A stretch of 60,613 nucleotides of DNA from Pseudofrankia coriaricola (GTDB lineage: Bacteria; Actinomycetota; Actinomycetes; Frankiales; Frankiaceae): assembly GCF_001854805.1 (NCBI RefSeq), contig NZ_MBLO01000016.1, positions 1 through 60,613 on the forward strand, given 5' to 3'. The notes under the pieces are model-generated. The model did not search any database, was not told the DNA's origin, and was given only the letters and a program-made list of their open reading frames with translations. The position numbers and the translations under genes are program-made. Shown here piece after piece: positions 34,984-43,373 of the stretch (positions are counted from its first letter, which is position 1; the number at the start of each line of letters is the position of its first letter).

Positions 34984-35769
34984 ATGGTTGAGAGCACCCA
35001 GCGGGTGGCCCTGGTCACGGGCGCCACCAGCGGTATCGGTCTGGAGATCGCGGCCACGCTGGCCAGGAACGACACGGCGGTTTTCCTGTGCTCGCGCACA
35101 CCCGAGGCGGTGGCGGCGATCGCCAAGGATCTCCGAAGCCAGGGACACACGGTCGACGGGTGCGACTGCGACGTCCGGTCGCCCGAGCAGATCCGCGACC
35201 TGGTGCGCCGAGCGGTGGACCGGTTCGGCCCGGTCGACGTCCTCGTCAACAATGCCGGGCGCCCCGGCGGCGGCGAAACCTCGGACATCTCCGACGAGCT
35301 GTGGCTCGACGTCCTCGACACCAATCTGACCAGCGTCTTCCGCGTGACCAAGGAAGTCCTTACGTCAGGCGGAATGCTTGAGCGGAAGCGCGGCCGGATC
35401 ATCAACATCGCCTCGACCGGCGGAAAGCAGGGGGTCGTCCACGCGGCCCCCTACTCCGCGTCCAAGCACGGCGTGGTCGGTTTCACCAAGGCACTCGGCC
35501 TGGAACTCGCGAAGATCGGTATCACGGTCAACGCGGTGTGTCCCGGATTCGTCGAGACGCCGATGGCCGAACGAGTGCGGGAGCATTATTCCGCCATCTG
35601 GGGCGTCGACGTGGACGAAACACATTCTCGCATTACCGGGCGCGTGCCGATCGGCCGTTACGTCGAGCCCGCCGAGGTGGCCGCCATGGTCCAGTACCTG
35701 ATCTCCCCTCTCGCTGCCGCGGTGACGGCGCAGGCGCTCAATGTCTGCGGCGGCCTTGGGAACTACTGA
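34984..35769 (+). CDS. Polyketide ketoreductase, ActIII-like SDR
   Basis: 261 residues, the length of actinorhodin ActIII. TGATSGIG cofactor loop, NNAGRPGGGET (the PGG motif of type II PKS ketoreductases) and the catalytic Ser144, Tyr157, Lys161, at the same numbers as ActIII. Reduces the C9 ketone of the nascent poly-beta-ketone and fixes first-ring folding. It lies in the plus-strand tailoring operon, not with the minimal PKS genes. Confidence 0.93.
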   Translation: MVESTQRVALVTGATSGIGLEIAATLARNDTAVFLCSRTPEAVAAIAKDLRSQGHTVDGCDCDVRSPEQIRDLVRRAVDRFGPVDVLVNNAGRPGGGETSDISDELWLDVLDTNLTSVFRVTKEVLTSGGMLERKRGRIINIASTGGKQGVVHAAPYSASKHGVVGFTKALGLELAKIGITVNAVCPGFVETPMAERVREHYSAIWGVDVDETHSRITGRVPIGRYVEPAEVAAMVQYLISPLAAAVTAQALNVCGGLGNY

Positions 35770-35794
35770 CGCCCACCGGACCCGGAGAAGTGTC

Positions 35795-36220
35795 ATGACA
35801 ACCATGCCCGCCCGGCTCGATCTGGAGACCCTCTACCCGCGCGTGCAGCAGTTCTACGCGGCCCAGATGCAGCGGCTCGACGCGCGCGACATCGCGGGTT
35901 ATGCCGACACGTTCACCGAGGACGCCGAGTTCGCGCACACGCCCGGCCGCCCGGCCGCCCGCACCCGGCCGGGTATTGTCGCGGACCTGACGGACTTCCA
36001 TCGGAAGTTCGAGGACGACCCGATGCAGCGCCGGCACATGGTCAACATGATCAGGCTGGGGCCGCTCGGCGACGGTGACGTTAGTTCGACCGCCTACTGC
36101 CTGGTGCTGAAGGTCCGGCCCGGGCAGGACGTGTCCTTCGTGAGCTGCGTCATGCACGACGTGCTCAGGGCGGTGGACGGCGAGCTCCTGACTCGCGTGC
36201 GCCAGGTCACGTACGACTGA
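35795..36220 (+). CDS. SnoaL-like / NTF2-fold protein
   Basis: 141 residues. Cone-shaped alpha+beta fold suggested by LYPRVQQFYAAQMQRLDARD and GYADTFTEDAEFAHTPG, with later strands SSTAYCLVLKV and DVSFVSCVMHDVL. Family members in aromatic polyketide clusters are aldol cyclases (SnoaL), hydroxylase partners or ring-forming enzymes. Good RBS (about 35783-35789) and 25-bp spacing from the ketoreductase gene. The exact reaction is open. Confidence 0.75.
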   Translation: MTTMPARLDLETLYPRVQQFYAAQMQRLDARDIAGYADTFTEDAEFAHTPGRPAARTRPGIVADLTDFHRKFEDDPMQRRHMVNMIRLGPLGDGDVSSTAYCLVLKVRPGQDVSFVSCVMHDVLRAVDGELLTRVRQVTYD

Positions 36221-36349
36221 TGGCGGCGCCGGGCCGCCACGCCCGGTCACCGCGGGCGCGGCCGGCAGAGGCACAGCCGGGAGGTCGCCGGCCGCCCGTC
36301 AGATCTGGTGTCGACAAAACTGACAGGTTCCCGGGAAGGCAATCGTGAC

Positions 36350-37531
36350 ATGGCCGAGAAAACGGCGCCCCGACAGTGGCCAACGACGGACGCGGGAGCG
36401 CCGTCCGCGACGAGTGATTCGGTCCTGTCGGCGATCTCCTACTACCTTCCACGACTGATGTTCCTGCACTCGCGGTATGCGGCCGAAACCCACTGGGGTG
36501 ACCTGTTCGCGGTGGCCCGAGATTTTCCCGCCGATCTCATCGACCTGCGGTCGGCGGCGTTCTGGGATGAATGGCGGATTCGATGGTGCGCTCAGGGGGA
36601 CCGCTACCAGAGCGTCTCGCGCGAGGCGCGTACGGCCGCCGGGCGAGGCCGGGCGTTGCGCGGTGCCGCGGCGTGCTATCACTGGGCCGAGTTCATGGAC
36701 TTCGGCGATCGGGACCGCAAACTCGGCCTGCGCTCACGGGTACGTGACTGTTTCCTGCGCAGCCTGGAGGACAGTCATCTGGAATGTCGCCGGGGTGAGC
36801 TGACTCTGGCTGAGACGGGCTCGTGCAAGATCCATTACTGGTTGTTCCTGCCGCCCGCGCATCGTAGGCCGTCGGGCCCGGCGCCCTGCATCATCATGTC
36901 CAACGGGCTGGACTCGATGACCGAGGTCGAGGTCCTTGCCCTGGCGGAGACCTATCTCGAGCGTGGCATCGCCGCCCTGCTGTTCGACGGGCCAGGTCAG
37001 GGAATCCACGTCGGCCAGGTTCCGCTCCATATCGAGATGGAAACGGTCGTGGAGGTGCTTGTCGCCTGGCTGCGGCTCCAGCCGGGCATTGCCCACGACC
37101 GCCTCGCCTTCTTTGGTATCAGTTTCGGCGGCTATCTTGCCCTCCGGATGTCCCAGCGGATCGGCTCACTGTTCAGGTGCGTCGTGAACATCTCCGGAGG
37201 CCCGCGCGTGGCTCCCTTCGACGGCCTTCCCCGCCGCCTGCGGGACGATTTTCGATGCGCGTTCGCCTGCGGCGAGCCCGTGAACATGCAGGCGTTGTTC
37301 GACGTGATCGAGCTGGACGTCACGGTCCCGGCCGGTGCTCCGGTTCTCACTGTCCACGGAACGCTCGACGACATCTTCCCGGTCGCGGACCTCGTTGATC
37401 TCGACCGGATATGGGGTACCGATCACGAGCTGATCGTATACGAGGGCGAACGGCATACCTGCCCAAACATGATCAGTATCTGGAGCCTGCTAGCGGCGGA
37501 CTGGGTGGCAGAGCATCTCGAGACCTCGTAG
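36350..37531 (+). CDS. Alpha/beta hydrolase, FrsA-like
   Basis: 393 residues. Helical N-terminal cap (about 1-140), then the hydrolase core: nucleophile elbow FGISFGGYL, Asp in HGTLDDIFP and His in GERHTC complete a Ser-Asp-His triad. The oxyanion region SNGLDSM and DGPGQGI is also typical. ATG 36350 follows a GGGAAGG sequence. May hydrolyse or release a polyketide thioester or ester, or close a ring. It is unlike the small thioesterases of type I systems. Confidence 0.8.
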   Translation: MAEKTAPRQWPTTDAGAPSATSDSVLSAISYYLPRLMFLHSRYAAETHWGDLFAVARDFPADLIDLRSAAFWDEWRIRWCAQGDRYQSVSREARTAAGRGRALRGAAACYHWAEFMDFGDRDRKLGLRSRVRDCFLRSLEDSHLECRRGELTLAETGSCKIHYWLFLPPAHRRPSGPAPCIIMSNGLDSMTEVEVLALAETYLERGIAALLFDGPGQGIHVGQVPLHIEMETVVEVLVAWLRLQPGIAHDRLAFFGISFGGYLALRMSQRIGSLFRCVVNISGGPRVAPFDGLPRRLRDDFRCAFACGEPVNMQALFDVIELDVTVPAGAPVLTVHGTLDDIFPVADLVDLDRIWGTDHELIVYEGERHTCPNMISIWSLLAADWVAEHLETS

Positions 37532-37640
37532 AAGTACCGCGAACGTCGCCGGCGGAGCGTTTCCCGGCCGTTGCCAGCTGGATGCTCTGCCGCCTGGATG
37601 CTCTGCCGCATGTGCCGCATGGGACGACCCGGGAGGGTGA

Positions 37641-38066
37641 ATGTTGTCGGTAGCGGACCTCACCGGAGCCTGGCGGCTTACCTCCCACTACTTTCTCGGC
37701 GCGGAGGGATCCACCAGCGAGGGACCACTCGGCGCTGGAGCCGCCGGCCTGCTGGTCTACGACGCGGACGGGTACATCTCGGTTGGCCTGATGCGGACCG
37801 TCGGCGGTCCGCATCAGGCCGCCGGTCCGGCCGCGTTCTACATGGGATACTCCGGGCGCTGGCGGCTGGCCGGCGGAATGTTGGTCCATGAAGTGGAGAT
37901 CAGTTCCCATCCCCACATCGTCGACACGACCCAGGTCCGAGAAGCCCACCTGGACGACGACGAACTGATCCTGCGGGAACGCCTCGACGAGACGCCACGG
38001 TATTTCGTCCTGCGCTGGCGCCGCGCTGGGCGGAACCAGGACCCGGATCCACCTGGGTCGTGCTGA
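37641..38066 (+). CDS. Lipocalin-like domain protein
   Basis: 141 residues with the lipocalin-like start LTGAWRLTSHYFL and strands GLLVYDADGYISVGLMR, GYSGRWRL and HEVEISSHPHIVDTTQ. GGGAGG at 37631-37636 precedes the ATG. Related small proteins occur in type II PKS clusters with uncertain roles, from ligand binding to cyclisation. It is the last gene of the plus-strand operon before a strong hairpin. Confidence 0.72.
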   Translation: MLSVADLTGAWRLTSHYFLGAEGSTSEGPLGAGAAGLLVYDADGYISVGLMRTVGGPHQAAGPAAFYMGYSGRWRLAGGMLVHEVEISSHPHIVDTTQVREAHLDDDELILRERLDETPRYFVLRWRRAGRNQDPDPPGSC

Positions 38067-38087
38067 CGGTGGGGTTTTGCGGGTTCT

Positions 38088-38118
38088 GACGCCCGCCGGC
38101 ATCCAGCCGGCGGGCGTC
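38088..38118. terminator. Strong hairpin terminator after the tailoring operon
   Basis: Perfect 13-bp inverted repeat (GACGCCCGCCGGC / GCCGGCGGGCGTC) with a 5-nt loop, 22 bp after the lipocalin-like gene. No T-tract, as is common in actinomycetes. It separates the plus-strand operon from the convergent PKS operon. Confidence 0.75.
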
Positions 38119-38141
38119 GGCGGTCCAGGCGCCAGCGGTCC

Positions 38142-38243
38142 ACAGGCACGGACCAGCTACAGGCATGGACCAGCTACAGGCACGGACCAGCTACAGGCAC
38201 GGACCAGCTACAGGCACGGACCAGCTACAGGCACGGACCAGGT
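38142..38243. repeat. Six-copy 17-bp tandem repeat
   Basis: Unit ACAGGCACGGACCAGCT, repeated at 38142, 38159, 38176, 38193, 38210 and 38227. Four copies are perfect; copy 2 and copy 6 each differ at one base. Lies between convergent operons. The unit length is not a multiple of three, so it is not coding. A variable-number repeat locus is likely. Confidence 0.95.
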
Positions 38244-38287
38244 ACGGGTCGTCGGGTGACCGGTCGTGGCCAACGCGGGCCCGCGCC

Positions 38288-39214
38288 TCAGCCGCGGCCC
38301 GCGACGTAGCTGCGCGCGCGGGCCAGCGTGGCCCGAGAATTGCCGCCCAGCACTGCACGGACGTACTCCCGGGCATCGTCGAGAGTGCCGTTTGACCCGA
38401 TCACCGACCGGGCCGCGTCGGGATCGATCGCGACCATGTGCGTGGCCGTCACCTCGACGCCGTCCTCCCGCCGGCTGAAGGACCACTGACCGCTGTGGCC
38501 CAGCAGCATCCTCGGCGGCAGGAGCTGCTTGTAGACGATGCTGGAGTTCGTGGAGCACACCCGGATCGAACTGGTGACGTGGGCCGCGCCGTCCGCGGTC
38601 ACCGTCTCCATCTCCATGCGCTGGACGCCTGCCTCGTCTTCCGATAGGTCGACCCGGGCGACGTGTGGCAGCCGCTCAGGCCACAGATCACCGCGGTAGA
38701 CGAAGTCATAGACGTCCGGGAGCGGGCCGTCCACGACCACCGTGTCGGAGAACGTGTCGACCAGCTCGTCGACCGGATGGCCGAGCTCGGCGATTCGGCC
38801 GAGCGCGGCCAGCTCCTCGGTGCTGTTGCGGTCCACCGCCGAGATCATCGGCTGGAGCGCGTCGTCGTCTGTGACCGAGAACGCGTGGTCCAGCACGACC
38901 TCGGTCATTCCGTCCGAGGCCGGGGTGAACGACCACGTCCCGGCCATGCCGCTGATCGGCGGATGGCTGCGCTCCTGCTGGAAGGTGACGCGGCGGGCCA
39001 CCGGGTCGAGGCTCCTGCGGGAGACCCAGGTCTGGACGCCGCCCGCGACCAGCGCCCAGAGCTGGAACCGCTCCTCGCATTCGGTCCGGTGAAGATGTCG
39101 GACGGACACGGTCGGCGAGAACATCACCGGCCAGATCGTGACGTCGGCGACCAGGCGGTAGACCTCGTCTGCCGGCGCGGCCACCAGCCGGCTGTGAGTT
39201 GTCCTGGTGGCCAT
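38288..39214 (-). CDS. Didomain aromatase/cyclase
   Basis: 308 residues comprising two START/Bet v1-like halves (about 1-150 and 155-305), as in ActVII-type didomain ARO/CYC proteins of reducing type II PKSs. The halves begin RTTHSRLVAAPADEVYRLVA and VDTFSDTVVVDGPLPDVYDF. With a C9 ketoreductase it closes the first ring (C7-C12) and aromatises it. It follows the ACP gene with a 2-bp gap. Confidence 0.9.
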   Translation of the reverse strand: MATRTTHSRLVAAPADEVYRLVADVTIWPVMFSPTVSVRHLHRTECEERFQLWALVAGGVQTWVSRRSLDPVARRVTFQQERSHPPISGMAGTWSFTPASDGMTEVVLDHAFSVTDDDALQPMISAVDRNSTEELAALGRIAELGHPVDELVDTFSDTVVVDGPLPDVYDFVYRGDLWPERLPHVARVDLSEDEAGVQRMEMETVTADGAAHVTSSIRVCSTNSSIVYKQLLPPRMLLGHSGQWSFSRREDGVEVTATHMVAIDPDAARSVIGSNGTLDDAREYVRAVLGGNSRATLARARSYVAGRG

Positions 39215-39216
39215 CG

Positions 39217-39471
39217 CTAGGCCTCGATCCGGTTGTTGATCAGATCGAGCATCTCGTGCGGCGTGAGTGCCACGACGAGCCGATCGTCCGGGATGGAGAC
39301 GCCGTGGTCCCGCTTGAGGGTGGCCGCCATCTCGATAAGGACGAGCGAGTCGTATCCGAGCTCTTCGAAGGAGGCGTCCGAGAAATCGCCACGGCCGGCG
39401 GCGGACTCGTCATCCCCGGCGCACGCCAGGAGAATGGCACGGAGGTCGTCGATGCTCATCGTGCTGCCCAT
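39217..39471 (-). CDS. Acyl carrier protein of the type II PKS
   Basis: 84 residues. The phosphopantetheine site is Ser42 in ELGYDSLVLIE. It lies 16 bp after the CLF gene. ATG at 39471 is used, though the ATG at 39459 would give an 80-residue protein. Carries the growing polyketide chain. No phosphopantetheinyl transferase is in the window. Confidence 0.95.
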   Translation of the reverse strand: MGSTMSIDDLRAILLACAGDDESAAGRGDFSDASFEELGYDSLVLIEMAATLKRDHGVSIPDDRLVVALTPHEMLDLINNRIEA

Positions 39472-39487
39472 GACTGCTCGCTTTCGG

Positions 39488-40699
39488 TTAGGATCGGAAG
39501 GCGCGGATGACGATGGCCGCGTTGAATCCCCCTCGCCCCCTGGCCAGCACGAGGGCGTTCTGTACGCTGGTCCGGCGGGGCTTTCCGAGCACCAGGTCGA
39601 TTCCGTACTCGTCCGGAACCGAGCCAGTCCCGAAGGTCGGGGGTATCACGCCCTCCTGAATGCTCAGCAGGGCCGCGACGACGTCGAGAGCCCCGCCCCC
39701 GGAGAACAGCCGGCCGGTCAGCGCCTTGGGCGCGGTGACCGGAACCCCGCGTACACCGAACATGCCCCGCAGCATCTCCGCCTCGGAACGGTCCAGCTCC
39801 GGCACGCCCGCCGCGTCGGCGAACACCACGTCCACCTCGGCCGGCCCGATCCCGGCGTCGGCGAGCGCCCGTTCCGCCGCTCGCCGGAGCGCGGGTGGGC
39901 GCCCGGCGTCGGGCGCCGGGTCAAAGGTGGCCGCGTAGCCGGCAAGCTCGCCGTACACCCGGGCACCTCGCGCGCGCGCCGCGGCGGCGTCCTCCAACAC
40001 ACAGATGGCGCCGCCTTCACCGGGCAGATACCCGGTGGCACGCGTGTCGAAAGGTCGATAGGCGGTCGTCGGGTCGGGATCGAGGCTGACCCGGCCGCTG
40101 GACAGATGAGAGATCCATCCCCATGGGTCCAGCGCGGAGTCGACGCCGCCGCTGACCACCAACGCCACACCATCGCGGATGGTCCGCCGCGCGTGTCCCA
40201 ACGCGTCCAGACCGCCGGCCTGCTCAGCGACGAAAGCGCACGACGGGCCGCGCATGCCATGCCTGATGGAGATCTGACCGGTGTTCACGGCGTAGAACCA
40301 GGCGAAGGACTCGTACACGCTCACTCGCTCCGGGCCCTGGGACCACAGCTTCCTGAACTCCCGGTGCGTGAACTCGAAGCCACCGGAGGCGTTCGCGGTG
40401 ACGACGCTCATCTGATAATCGGTCATCGCGGCGGTGTCCACATCGGCATCCTCGAGGGCGCTCTGGGCGGCGATCAGCGCGAGCTGGGTGGACACGTCCG
40501 TCTGGGGCTTGAGCCTGGCGGGCACGTGCTGGGCCGGGTCGATGTCGTTCACCAGCCCGGCCAACCGCGCGGGATAGCCGGACGTGTCGAACCTGTCCAG
40601 CTCGGTGATACCGCTGCGGCCAGACAGCGTGGCGGCCCAGAACTCCTTGGTGTCGACCCCGTTCGGCGCCACCACGCCCAGCCCGGTGATGACGCTCAT
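39488..40699 (-). CDS. Ketosynthase beta subunit / chain length factor
   Basis: 403 residues. The active-site Cys of KS-alpha is replaced by Gln160 in FVAEQAGGLDA, the CLF signature. Forms the heterodimer with KS-alpha and sets chain length. Start ATG overlaps the KS-alpha stop (ATGA), ensuring equal synthesis. Chain length cannot be deduced reliably by eye; the gating residues would have to be compared with octa- and decaketide CLFs. Confidence 0.96.
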   Translation of the reverse strand: MSVITGLGVVAPNGVDTKEFWAATLSGRSGITELDRFDTSGYPARLAGLVNDIDPAQHVPARLKPQTDVSTQLALIAAQSALEDADVDTAAMTDYQMSVVTANASGGFEFTHREFRKLWSQGPERVSVYESFAWFYAVNTGQISIRHGMRGPSCAFVAEQAGGLDALGHARRTIRDGVALVVSGGVDSALDPWGWISHLSSGRVSLDPDPTTAYRPFDTRATGYLPGEGGAICVLEDAAAARARGARVYGELAGYAATFDPAPDAGRPPALRRAAERALADAGIGPAEVDVVFADAAGVPELDRSEAEMLRGMFGVRGVPVTAPKALTGRLFSGGGALDVVAALLSIQEGVIPPTFGTGSVPDEYGIDLVLGKPRRTSVQNALVLARGRGGFNAAIVIRAFRS

Positions 40700-41964
40700 A
40701 CGGCCACCGGCCTCGGTCGGGTCAGGACCATCGCGCTCTGAAAGCCGCCAAAGCCGCTGCCAACGGTCAGCACGGTGTCGGTGCGGTGGTCGCGCGCGTC
40801 CTTCGGAACGTAGTCGAGGTCGCACTCCGGGTCCGCGACGTCCAGATTGGCCGTCGGTGGCACGACCTGGTTCTCGATCGCGAGCAAGGACGCGGCTATC
40901 TCGACCGAGCCGATCGCGCCCAGAGAGTGACCGACCATCGACTTGATCGAACTGACCGGTATCCGGTACGCGTGCTCGCCAAGGCTCCGTTTGAACGCCG
41001 CGGTCTCGTGTCGATCGTTCTGCCGGGTGCCCGATCCGTGGGCGTTGACATAATCCACCTCGGTCGGGTCCAGCCTGGCCTGGTCGAGAGCCGCCCGGAT
41101 CGCCTCGGCCATCTCTCGGCCGTCGGCCTTGAGCCCGGTCATGTGGAAGGCGTTGCACCGGCTGGCGAAGCCGCCGATCTCAGCGTAGGCGCGCGCGCCC
41201 CGGCGCTGGGCGGCCGTCAGCTCCTCCAGCACGAACATGGCCGCGCCCTCGGCGAGCACGAAACCGTCGCGAGTGCCGTCGAACGGGCGGGAAGCCCGGG
41301 CTGGGTCGTCGTTATGGCTGGTGGTCGCCTTGATCGCGTCGAAGCAGGCAACCACGATCGGGGTGATCGGAGTGTCCGAGGCCCCCGCGATCATGACATC
41401 CGCGCTGCCCTCACATATCAGCGCGGCAGCGTGCGCGACGGAGTCGAGACCGGACGTGCACCCGTCCGACACCATCGCGACCGGCCCCTCCGCCCCGACA
41501 GTCCAGGCGACCTCCGCCGGCATGATGCTCGGGACCAGGTAGTCGAACATGTGCGGCGAGAGATGGTCCGGCGACATCACCCAGCGGCGGCCCGAGTCGG
41601 ACAGGACCAGGTACTCCTGCTCGAGACTGGTGGCGGCCGCCACTGCGCTGCCCAGGCTCACCCCGATCCGGTCCGGCGGCATGGTGTCGAGACTGATCCC
41701 GCTGTCGGCCACCGCGTCGCGGGCACAGGCCACCGCGAACTGGGTCGCCCGGTCCATCCGCCGGATCTGGCGGGGGCTCAGGCCCTCTGCCACGGCGTCG
41801 AAATCCGCTTCCGCGGCGACCTGCGACCGGTACGGTGAGGGATCGAAGAAGGAGGTTCTCCGGGTCGCCGTCCGGCCGGCGGACAACAGATCCCAGAAAG
41901 CGGCCGTGTTCAATGCCTGGGGGGCTCGTACCCCCATTCCGGTAATCACGACTCGACGGCTCAC
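40696..41964 (-). CDS. Ketosynthase alpha subunit of the type II PKS
   Basis: 422 residues. Catalytic Cys169 in SDGCTSGLDS, His309 in NAHGSGT and His346 in MVGHSLGA. Condenses malonyl-ACP units with CLF. The frame begins at a GTG that overlaps the stop of a 13-codon ORF (GTGA), while the only strong Shine-Dalgarno sequence lies in front of that small ORF. First gene of the operon KS-alpha, CLF, ACP, ARO/CYC. Confidence 0.96.
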   Translation of the reverse strand: MSRRVVITGMGVRAPQALNTAAFWDLLSAGRTATRRTSFFDPSPYRSQVAAEADFDAVAEGLSPRQIRRMDRATQFAVACARDAVADSGISLDTMPPDRIGVSLGSAVAAATSLEQEYLVLSDSGRRWVMSPDHLSPHMFDYLVPSIMPAEVAWTVGAEGPVAMVSDGCTSGLDSVAHAAALICEGSADVMIAGASDTPITPIVVACFDAIKATTSHNDDPARASRPFDGTRDGFVLAEGAAMFVLEELTAAQRRGARAYAEIGGFASRCNAFHMTGLKADGREMAEAIRAALDQARLDPTEVDYVNAHGSGTRQNDRHETAAFKRSLGEHAYRIPVSSIKSMVGHSLGAIGSVEIAASLLAIENQVVPPTANLDVADPECDLDYVPKDARDHRTDTVLTVGSGFGGFQSAMVLTRPRPVAV

Positions 41965-42002
41965 GAACCGCCGCCAGACTCGCCGACGCCGTTCCCGTGC
42001 AT
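41961..42002 (-). CDS. 13-codon leader ORF coupled to KS-alpha
   Basis: Encodes MHGNGVGESGGGS. AAGGAG (42012-42007) lies four bases before the ATG, and the TGA overlaps the GTG of KS-alpha. KS-alpha has no RBS of its own in this position, so its translation probably depends on ribosomes that finish this peptide. A sequencing frameshift joining the two frames is the alternative. Confidence 0.5.
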   Translation of the reverse strand: MHGNGVGESGGGS

Positions 42003-42348
42003 GGTTCTCCTTAAAATCGCACCTAGTGGACGGCCATCGACAGATGGCTCAGGGCGCAGTTCGCCAGGTCACTCGCCCGGGTGCCCGCCGCCCGCGGGCC
42101 GCCCACCGGTCACTGGAGATCGGTATTCCTCGCGCATGAGGCGACGTATTGCGCTACAGCCGCGTCGGTGCGAACGCTATTCTCGCGCTCTCAATCCGCG
42201 CTCAATCCGCGCTCTACCGGGTGCCGGACCCCGTCCTGGCGGCAGGCGAGTCCCGAAGCCGCGACACCTCGGTGACGGTGCCCATGAGGAGCTCCGACCC
42301 GCGGGTGCATGCCCCTCCCGGGGCCAGCCCCGGCGAGGTCTGAGCATC
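42003..42348. promoter_or_regulatory. Promoter region of the minimal PKS operon with 11-bp direct repeats
   Basis: Gene-free. Two perfect direct repeats TCAATCCGCGC at 42191-42201 and 42202-42212, an 11-bp period, with weaker matches on either side. SARP activators typically bind short direct repeats with an 11-bp period close to the -35 region, and a SARP gene lies in this cluster. Confidence 0.6.
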
Positions 42349-43290
42349 TCAGGAGATCTGGCGACGCCAGGCTGAGGGACTGATGCTGTGGGCGCGTTTG
42401 AACGCCACGCTGAAGGCGAACGCGTCGTGGTAGCCGACGTTGCGGGCGATGGTCGCGATGGTGTCGTCCGTGTTATGGAGCAGATCCGCCGCGAGCGTCA
42501 TGCGCCAGGCTGTCAGGTAGGTCAGCGGAGCCTGGCCGACATGGTCGGTGAAGCGCGCGGCGAAGGCGGCCCGGGACATGCCGCTTCTGGTGGCTATCTC
42601 GGCGACCGTCCAGCGGTGGGCGGGGTCCGTGTGCAGGAGGTTCAGCGCGCCGCCGATGGCGGGATCGCCCAGTGCCCGGTACCAGGCGGGCGGTGTCGCG
42701 CCCGGCCGGGAGCACCACGCGCGCAACGCCATCACGAGCACGAGATCCAGCAGCCGGCCGAGGACGGCGTCCTGCCCGGGTTCGTCGCGGGCGGCCTCGT
42801 TGGTGAGCAGGTCCAGTGCCGCCCGTGTACGCGGGCCCGCGGGAACGATGGCCAGTGGGGGGAGCATCTCGAGAAGCCGGTCGCCAGCGCCGGCGCGCAG
42901 CAGGTAGACCCCACGGAGCATGGTCGTGGCTCCTGGCAGCCCGTCGCCGTAGGTGCGAGGGCCCAGGCTCGTGTGGGCGGAGGTTTCCTCGCCGGTGTCG
43001 GCGTGGAACTTCCTGCCCTGGCGGATCACGAATTGGGGTGGGGTCGAGGCGCTGTCGGCGATCGTGTGCCGGCCGCCGCCGCTGATGAGGGCGATGTCGC
43101 CGGCGGCAAGCTGGACCGGCGCGCAGGCGACATCGTCGAGTCGGATGGACGCGTGGCCGCCGAGGGTGGCCACGACCGTGAGGGGAGCAGGATCGGCGTA
43201 GGTCATCGACCAGGGCGGTCGCTGGATCAACTGCCGGACCAGTGCGTTGCCGACACGGGCTCGGTGTAACAGATCACTGAGCACGTCCAC
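42349..43290 (-). CDS. AraC-family transcriptional regulator
   Basis: About 313 residues from GTG 43290 (the frame also extends to an ATG at 43329). N-terminal cupin-type effector domain (WSMTYADPAPLTVVA; DIALISGGGRHTIAD) and C-terminal double HTH with WTVAEIATRSGMSRAAFAARF and IATIARNVGYHDAFAFSVAFKR. Divergent from the NmrA-like reductase gene, with which it may form a pair outside polyketide synthesis. A role in cluster control is possible but not shown. Confidence 0.88.
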   Translation of the reverse strand: MDVLSDLLHRARVGNALVRQLIQRPPWSMTYADPAPLTVVATLGGHASIRLDDVACAPVQLAAGDIALISGGGRHTIADSASTPPQFVIRQGRKFHADTGEETSAHTSLGPRTYGDGLPGATTMLRGVYLLRAGAGDRLLEMLPPLAIVPAGPRTRAALDLLTNEAARDEPGQDAVLGRLLDLVLVMALRAWCSRPGATPPAWYRALGDPAIGGALNLLHTDPAHRWTVAEIATRSGMSRAAFAARFTDHVGQAPLTYLTAWRMTLAADLLHNTDDTIATIARNVGYHDAFAFSVAFKRAHSISPSAWRRQIS

Positions 43291-43373
43291 GGCGCCCAGC
43301 GTAGACGATGACAAATGCTTTATCGACACTCTCCCATGGATCCGCTCAGGGACGGTGCTGTTGCCTGGATGCC

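Noticed and set aside
37581-37613. Two near-adjacent copies of CTGGATGCTCTGCCGC upstream of the lipocalin-like gene
   Set aside because: Only two copies, without relation to a promoter or start. Noted as a chance or slippage duplication.
38142-38243. CRISPR array
   Set aside because: The units are contiguous 17-bp copies with no spacers, and no cas genes are present.
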